From NCBI RefSeq assembly GCF_028640845.1, contig NC_080540.1, positions 99,729,561 through 99,793,560 of the forward strand: DNA of 64,000 nucleotides. The letters are read 5' to 3'. Positions 57,831-64,000 of this stretch are shown here, piece after piece (position 1 is the first letter of the stretch; each line of letters starts with the position of its first letter). The notes beneath the pieces are model-generated. The model worked only from the letters and a program-made list of their open reading frames with translations. It was not told the origin of the DNA and searched no databases. Origin of the DNA: Ahaetulla prasina (lineage: Eukaryota > Chordata > Lepidosauria > Squamata > Colubridae). The position numbers and the translations under genes are program-made.

Positions 57831-58060
57831 GGACAGGCTGAAGAAATGAAATTTAATCAAGAAAATAGAAGACTGAGGTGAAATATTATTCCAGTGTTCA
57901 GATACATACAAGGATGCATAATTTTCTATTGCCACAGAAACGAGGACCCAGAAATCATGGTCACAAATTGTAGCTACCTAGGTTTCATTTCAGAAAAAGA
58001 CTCCAGGTGGTAAAAGTTGTGGAACAGCCTGCTTGTGGAAGTTGTCGGTTTGCCGTTTTG
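57831..58060 (+). pseudogene. Continuation of the CR1 ORF2 remnant
   Basis: GGACAGGCTGAAGAAATGAA and AGTGTTCAGATACATACAAG fit the CR1 ORF2 C-terminal region (compare QCSDTYKDA with the CQYLGGCHKEE part of the 27.6 kb copy). Many stops. Order and strand agree with the 51.8-52.9 kb remnant. Confidence 0.55.
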
Positions 58061-58599
58061 AACTGCCATAGTAAATGTGTCATGAGAACATAATTAATTT
58101 GTTCCAAACTGAACTGAATTCAAAGTTAGATCTGTTTTTATCTAAAGCATAGAAAGCATCAAGTAAAATAATATGTACAATACTTGTCTTATGGTGCATC
58201 TGCACTAACTGGTTAAATGGTCTTATGACTTGATTCTAAACCAGCTTAAGAAAATCCTTTCTTACTGACAGGATTGGCAACAGCTTGCAAGGTGTTCAGT
58301 CTGGATTGCAGACCATTATACTCCCATAGGATAATCTCCCTGCTGTGATGCCGCTCCTATTTTTCTTCTCCAGTAAAGTGACTGACAGTTCCTTCCTGTG
58401 GGTGGGTCACCTTGGAGAGTGGAATGGGGAGAGATAAATCTGCATGCACACAGGCAGACATAGATACGCAGACAATTCAATTTATATATACAAATTTAAG
58501 GCATTAAATGCACGTAGTGGTTTGCACAGCAACTACAAAAACCTTTACTTTTAAAAAATACTTTTCGGTATTTGTTTCTAATGGTCTTTTAAAAACTTA
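58061..58599. other. No gene seen
   Basis: Plain AT-rich sequence. Confidence 0.5.
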
Positions 58600-59075
58600 T
58601 ATTTTACATGACTGTTGCAAGTTTACAGTAAGTATACTGTATAAATCTGTCACTAAGTAACACGGTAATAAAATGAAACATCAGATGAATGCAACTTTCA
58701 ATGTCAATTCGGGTTACGGTCATTAATTGAGTCACCTGCAGTCATTAAGCACAAAGTCAAGTGATTACAGGTTGCAAATTCCTGCTGGTTTCCTCATTGA
58801 TCTTGCATGTCAGAAGCCGGAAAATGGTGATCAGATATCTGTGGAACACAGCGATCATTGTAAATGTGCACAGATTGCCAAGTATTCAAATTGTGATCAC
58901 ACGATCATGGAGATCTTATGGCACGGGTGTCAAACTCGATCGCGTCACGGGCCGCACCATGACGTATTGTGACTTTTTTGCTTTTGTGGAGCCATGGTGG
59001 GCATGGCCTGCACGTAATGTATCCAGCCCAGTTTGAAAGACCTGTATGGTGACCACAAGTTTAAGGACTGGTTGC
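58600..59075 (+). mobile_element. Degenerate tag-family TIR element with a hAT inside
   Basis: TTGATCTTGCATGTCAGAAG, GGTGATCAGATATCTGTGG and TTCAAATTGTGATCACACGA correspond to the body of the 38.5 kb element in order, but both termini are worn. At 58922-59044 a hAT piece starts CACGGGTGTCAAACTCGATC and ends AGTTTGAAAGACCTG. Its target duplication is not clear. Confidence 0.5.
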
Positions 59076-59292
59076 AATTTATGTGAAATGGAGTTATTGT
59101 GTACCTATATTGTGGAAGAAGAAGAATGATCTTAGGGGTAGTTGATTGCACCCTTGATAACTTTTTATTTGTAGAACAAGGAAAATTGTAACCTAAAATG
59201 TTTTGGATTGCTGTGTAAAATTGTTTCATATCTAATCTGAGGTGACTAGTCCCAGATTTTAAAATAGAAACTGTATATCTCACCTTGACACA

Positions 59293-59867
59293 ACTTTGTC
59301 TGGTTCGGTTCTGCAACCCAACAAGAAAGACACAGACTTCAGAGGATAATTAGAACTGCAGAAAAAATAATTGCTACCAACCTGCCTTCCATTGAGGACC
59401 TGTATACTGCACGAATCAAGAAGAGGGCCGTGAAAATATTTACAGATCCCTCACATCCAGGACATAAACTGTTTCAACTCCTACCCTCAAAACGACGCTA
59501 TAGAGCACTGCACAACAGAACAACTAGACACAAGAACAGTTTTTTCTTGAAGGCCATCACTCTGCTAAACAAATAATTCCTTCAACACTGTCAAACTCTT
59601 TACTAAATCTGCACTACTATTAATCTTCTCATCGTTCCCATCACCAATCTCTTTCCACTTATGACTGTATGACTGTAACTTTGTTGCTGGCAATCCTTAT
59701 GATTTATATTGATATATTGACCATCATTTGTGTTGTAAATGTTGTACCTTGATGAACGTATCTTTTCTTTTATGTACACTGAGAGCATATGCACCAAGAC
59801 AAATTCCTTGTGTGTCCAATCACACTTGGCCAATAAAAAATTCTATTCTATTCTATTCTATTCTACT
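59293..59867 (+). mobile_element. CR1-L3-like LINE 3' end with (ATTCT)n tail
   Basis: Plus-strand counterpart of the 20.9 kb copy. It carries the ORF2 end through a stop near 59573, with RIIRTAEKIIATNLPSIEDL and DPSHPGHKLFQLLPSKRR. The 3' UTR holds GTTGCTGGCAATCCTTATGA and ends GGCCAATAAAAAATTCTATT plus ATTCT units. No catalytic domain, so an inactive fragment. Confidence 0.88.
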
Positions 59868-60120
59868 ATTGTAATCACACAAATATTATTAAATGCACTA
59901 TAAATTGTACAATAATAAAGAAAAATATCTGGACTGGAGAGGCCACAGAGAATTGCTGCCTATTATTATTATTAGTGCTTGGTATTCATTGGCGTTATCT
60001 AGCAGTGGTCCAGATTATGACAAGTCACATCCATTTAAATTTCAAACTACTTTATTATATTAATCAAGTCATTAATTACATTAATCAGAGAATATTGCTG
60101 GGCTAAATTGTTGTGTAATA

Positions 60121-60400
60121 TTTCTGTGCCTGATCTTCGGACTTTTCACCGTGAGCTGAAAACGCACCTATTTATTCAAGCGGGACTGGCTTAAAAGTTT
60201 TATTAAATTTTAATTGGGGTTCTTTATATTTTAAGGTTTGTTAAATTGTTTTAAATTTCGGCCACCCTATAATATGTTTTGTTTTAATCTTGTTTTAATG
60301 TGTATATTGTGGATTTTTATGTGGCTGTACACCACCCTGAGTCCTTCGGGAGAAGGGCGGTATAAAAATCGAATAAAATAAATAAATAAATAAAATAAAT
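60121..60400 (+). mobile_element. L2-clade LINE 3' end
   Basis: GATCTTCGGACTTTTCACCG and GAGCTGAAAACGCACCTATT encode the DLRTFHRELKTHLF end of ORF2. After the UTR comes the tail hairpin ACCACCCTGAGTCCTTCGGG with AGAAGGGCGGTATAAAAAT, then (AAATA)n. 5'-truncated. Confidence 0.88.
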
Positions 60401-60719
60401 TTCAAATATTTGTGTTTGAAAGCTTAAAATGCTTTCTTTTTGAAGAGATCAGAAATGCAAGTGAAGCTAAAGCTAATTCCCATGTCATACGTGCCCACTG
60501 TTTCAGATTTTATCTTCTGCACTTAAAAATGTAAAAAAATTTCCACAGAGCGGCAATAAGATATTGTGAAGTCTGGCTGGCCATATTACCAAACCACAGT
60601 TTTGGCTTTAAAATATTTTTGTTTTCATTTCAAAAGGTTATGAGATTCTATAGAAGTGCAGTACAGGCAATAAAGTGCTTTCCAGGTTTTGGACTATAAT
60701 ACCATCATCGCTTATCATT
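60401..60719. other. No gene seen
   Basis: Plain sequence. Confidence 0.5.
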
Positions 60720-60727
60720 GTTTATGT

Positions 60728-60841
60728 CATGGGTCTCCAACCTTGGGAACTTTAAGTCTGGTGGACTTCAATTCCCAGAATTCTGGGATTCTGGGAGTTG
60801 AAGTCCACCAGGCTTAAAGTTCCCAAGGTTGGAGACCCCTG
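60728..60841. mobile_element. Palindromic hAT-type MITE
   Basis: Starts CATGGGTCTCCAACCTTGGG and ends CCCAAGGTTGGAGACCCCTG. The centre holds a duplicated TTCTGGGA. Flanks GTTTATGT (60720-60727) and GTCTATGT (60842-60849) match 7 of 8. Confidence 0.88.
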
Positions 60842-60849
60842 GTCTATGT

Positions 60850-61853
60850 TGACCCAGATAATGAAAGTAGGAGCCTGCAGAGTTGAAGTTTAGTCTTCTA
60901 TATGTGAAAGATTTTTTTTTCCATAAATGATAGTTACATGATAAGCCGAGGAAATGATTTTGTTTGACTTTTCTTCATATTTCATGCCCTTTTCATCTGT
61001 GTATTTAAAACAAACAAATGCTTTCAAACAACATAATAAGTGGACAAAGAATATTAAGTAAAGTTATGCCATTAATGCTGTATTCCCTGCTCTGTGAATT
61101 TTCTTCTTTTTGTGCGTCCTTTCCAGCGTGAAATCTTTGTTGTTGGAAAACTATGCTGGGTCTGGGTTAGAACACAGTGAGCTTATCCACCAAGCTCGCA
61201 AAGCCAGTGCTATTTACGTGCTGTGCAGTGTTTTGACCTTCTGAATTGGTTTCCCATTTTAGGAAAGGAAAAGGCAGAGACGGAAAGAAAGAGACGGGCA
61301 GCTTTTTTTAACCCGCTCCACAAAATGACTCGATTCCCATCCATTACGCTTTTATTACTTGATCTGGGAACAAAATAGCACCTCAGTGGTTTAAGAGGAT
61401 GTACCAGTGTGGACTCCCACAATTTATAAGATGAGACCGGAAGATCCTGATGATTTATAAACACTAAAGGAGTCTCTTTTTGTTGTTTATAATCCTTAAT
61501 TCCATGGTTTTCCTTCTTTCAGTCATGTTTGTGTATTTTAGACCATGCTTTCATTTTGTCAGGACAACGTTGTGTGTGGTTCCCACACATGAGAAATGTT
61601 GTTGACTGGCTTGAGGCAGTTCCCTTATAGAAAGTCAGAAATGATAGAGATTTCTGACTGCACCACATCCTGACTGAATATGAATGTGGGTCATTTTTCC
61701 AGCACATGTATGACTGTAGCTGTAGCTGTCTTCTTTAAACTGATGCCCTCAAGATGTGTTGGGTTACAATTCCCTTTAATGTCGAGCAAGTCATGGCTAT
61801 GCTGGTTAGGAATGATGGGAGATGAAGTCCCACACCAAGTGGGGAAGTTATGC
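60850..61853. other. No gene seen
   Basis: About 1 kb without a domain-bearing frame or repeat boundary. Confidence 0.5.
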
Positions 61854-61861
61854 ATTCTTCC

Positions 61862-62157
61862 CAGGGGTGAAATCCAGCAGGTTCTGACAGGTTCTGGCAA
61901 CGGAATTTTTGAGTAGTTCGGAGAACTGGCAAATAACACCTCTGGTTGGTTTCAGAGTGGGATGGGAATGGAGTTTTTGTAATATCCTTCCACCAGGAGT
62001 GGGGAGAGAATGAGGATTTTGCAGTATCCTTCCCCTGGAATGGGGTGGGAATCGAGATTTTGGAATATCCTTCCCCTTCTATGGCCACCAAGCCACACCA
62101 CGCCCACCAAGCCACGCCTACAGAACCCGTAGTAAAAAAAATTGGATTTCACCACTG
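61862..62157. mobile_element. Non-autonomous hAT element
   Basis: Ends CAGGGGTGAAATCCAGCAGG and TTGGATTTCACCACTG. Flanks ATTCTTCC and ACTCTTCA match 6 of 8. Carries a tandemly repeated AATATCCTTCC module in the middle, more copies than the 12.76 kb relative. Confidence 0.85.
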
Positions 62158-62640
62158 ACTCTTCACCTAAAAATAGATCCATGGCATGAGGCTAACATAC
62201 TCCTGTCTCTGAATCACATTTCTTTATATTTGTATCTCTCAGCTTAGTTACTGGACCTTTCAACAAAATATTTAATATCTGAAGAAGAGCAAGCATTTTC
62301 AGAAAAGATTTTAGGTTTAAAGTAAGCCTGTTGAGTTAAGCAAGTTTTAGTATCTAGTAAAATTTAAAGTCCTTTGATAAAAGGTTCAGTTATTTAAAAA
62401 GCACAGTTTTGCATATTCATCAAGTATCTGCAGCAATACTGCAATCATCAGAGATAGTAGCAAACTGTCTCATAGATGAGACATAGTAAAAACAAACAAA
62501 CAAACAAGCAAACAAGACCCAGGAGCATCTATAGGGTGGCTCCAAAAAGTGAAGCTGGCAGCTGTGTCTGGATAACTGAAGTGGCCATTTTGACTTTTTT
62601 GACAACCCCCCCCCCAATCCTTGCAGACACCCTTGGATAG
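62158..62640. other. No gene seen
   Basis: Includes an (AAAC)n run near 62488-62515 and a C-run near 62607. The GGGTGGCTCCAAAAAGTGAA stretch may belong to an unidentified repeat. Confidence 0.45.
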
Positions 62641-63290
62641 AAATAAAATGGCAAATGAGGTACAGAAAACTAGGTTTCAAGAACTGCAGTACGGGTGGAA
62701 GAAATGAAACAAATCTATCCCTCATGTCTGTCCAAGAAGACTCAAAAGGACATAAATTCAATCTAACCGGGACCACAGTTGTAACCCAGGTGAAGTCAAG
62801 GAGAGAAAGGGAATTCATGGAAGTCTGGTTTTCCACCAATAAATCAATAAAAAGACATATTGACATCGACCCAATCTACCCAACCACTTAGAACAAAAGA
62901 ACAATACCAACTACGATCCCGAAGGCAGCATTTAAAGACCAACAAACAGCCACGCTGCGAACAAAGTTGTAACTTACAGATCACAAGAAATCAGACCATA
63001 TCACATGCAGCTGATCAAATCAACCCAAAACCAGACCATGACATCATCAGAAGACATCCAAACAACAAAACCAGCACTAATTTACATCACATAGATGGTA
63101 ATTAAAACCAAGGACTATTGATGCAGCAACTACAGCCAGCCAATTACACAACCTGAATCAGACCAGGATTCAGAAAGGTATTTAAAAGCCAGGGCTCCCC
63201 TAGGCAAGCACAATCCAAAGCGCACTGAAGATGTCTCCGCGAATGGGGATGAAACGGTTGCAACCGAACTCAAACCAACAATATAATTTA
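62641..63290 (+). mobile_element. Penelope-like retroelement 3' end with hammerhead-like motif
   Basis: The frame 62655-62891 reads GHKFNLTGTTVVTQVKSRRE, EFMEVWFSTNKSIKRHIDID, which resembles the C-terminal region near the GIY-YIG endonuclease of Penelope-like elements. The 3' part ends with CTGAAGA (63225-63231), a stem of 6 pairs (63233-63238 with 63245-63250) and GAAAC (63251-63255), laid out like a hammerhead ribozyme core. A perfect palindrome CGGTTGCAACCG follows at 63255-63266. The protein match is from memory. The cleavage side of the ribozyme is not evident. Confidence 0.55.
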
Positions 63291-64000
63291 AAAACAGCTA
63301 TAGCTGTTTCTATCGCCTCCTTTCATTCACCCATTATTTTGTACCTATTTCTGATTAATTGATCTGGAAGTATTTCATAACATAGAGTGGATCCCTCAAT
63401 GCCAAATCTGCCTGTTTCTGCTGACAAAAAGCAACAGATAATTTGAACAAAGTGCAATCTTGTAAAAAGGATGTCAAGAAACTAAACTGTCACCAAGATC
63501 CTTCCATGATTGTTCTGATGTTCAAGAACTAAAGTTTAAAACTTCCAGGACTTTTAAATTTCTAGATTAAAACGTATTATGTGGCTCAAGGCTAAAATCA
63601 GGGATGTTATTGTCCATCCAAATAATCAACTCATTTGGGTTTTACTCACTATAACGGAGCTAAAGATGGTGTGTAAATTGAATTCTGTTACTTTTGTTTT
63701 GGTTAAAACCTAGGCAGATGGATTTTGGGTTGGTATCAATCATGCATTACCATCATGCATAAGACTTTGCCTTCAATGAAGTTCTGGGCCAGAAGACTTA
63801 ATGAGAATATCTTGATTCAATCCATCCCCAGGCTTGGTGACAACAAAAGGCTCCCACTTGCTCCATGCCACTTTGCCCCAGTTCACAAATACCTTCTAAA
63901 TGTTTCTTCTAGCCGCCTACCCTCTCAGAGCAGGAGGTCCCTAAATTTCCTAACTGAATGAGCAACTTTTTCTCAGAAGGCAATTTGTCCAATTACCAGC
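63291..64000. other. No gene seen
   Basis: Plain sequence to the window end. The frame 63725-63961 has no domain. Confidence 0.5.

Overview
The window looks like intergenic or intronic DNA from a squamate reptile, most likely a snake. Support comes from the repeats: CR1 and L2 LINE ends, LINEs whose 3' tails run into (AATAG)n arrays, Sauria-type SINEs with a Bov-B-like tail, tRNA-derived SINEs ending in (TATTGC)n, and many short hAT elements. I found no intact host protein-coding gene, no rRNA or tRNA gene and no CRISPR array. Almost every protein-like reading frame belongs to a mobile element and is broken.

Layout. 1-16 kb: plain AT-rich DNA with a Penelope-like palindromic insert (3.3 kb), a long L2-clade LINE with reverse transcriptase (4.3-6.0 kb), CR1 fragments, a LINE with (AATAG)n tail, TIR elements, and hAT elements with clean 8-bp target duplications. 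16.3-20.8 kb: a TIR element split by a hAT, from which a recent ~1.97 kb tandem duplication starts. 20.9-29.5 kb: a LINE fragment, SINE and hAT copies, a CR1 3' end and long unremarkable stretches. 29.6-36.9 kb: two nearly identical 2.15 kb copies flanking 3.07 kb of foreign-looking DNA (GC-rich foldback repeats, a 380-bp TAA/TGA array, and a broken pogo-type transposase ending in an L2-like tail plus poly(A)). 37.3-38.1 kb: a hAT-type element carrying a coding-like, coiled-coil-like segment of unknown origin. 39-51 kb: LINE ends, hAT elements and mostly plain DNA with one candidate conserved non-coding block near 46.7 kb.

51.8-58.1 kb is a stack of insertions. An old CR1 reverse transcriptase remnant is split by a Sauria-type SINE, a second SINE and a hAT. 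A full-length 4,554-bp Ty3/gypsy element sits in the last bases of that hAT. It has 188-bp LTRs, a CCTGC target duplication, a gag-pol frame with protease, RT, RNase H and a D,D35E integrase, and several stops and frameshifts. The end of the window holds another LINE end, an L2 tail, two more hAT-type elements and a Penelope-like 3' end with a hammerhead-like motif.

The elements do not form a pathway. What can be read here is an insertion history, ordered by which element interrupts which and by the target duplications. Family names rest on motifs and remembered consensus features, not on a database search.
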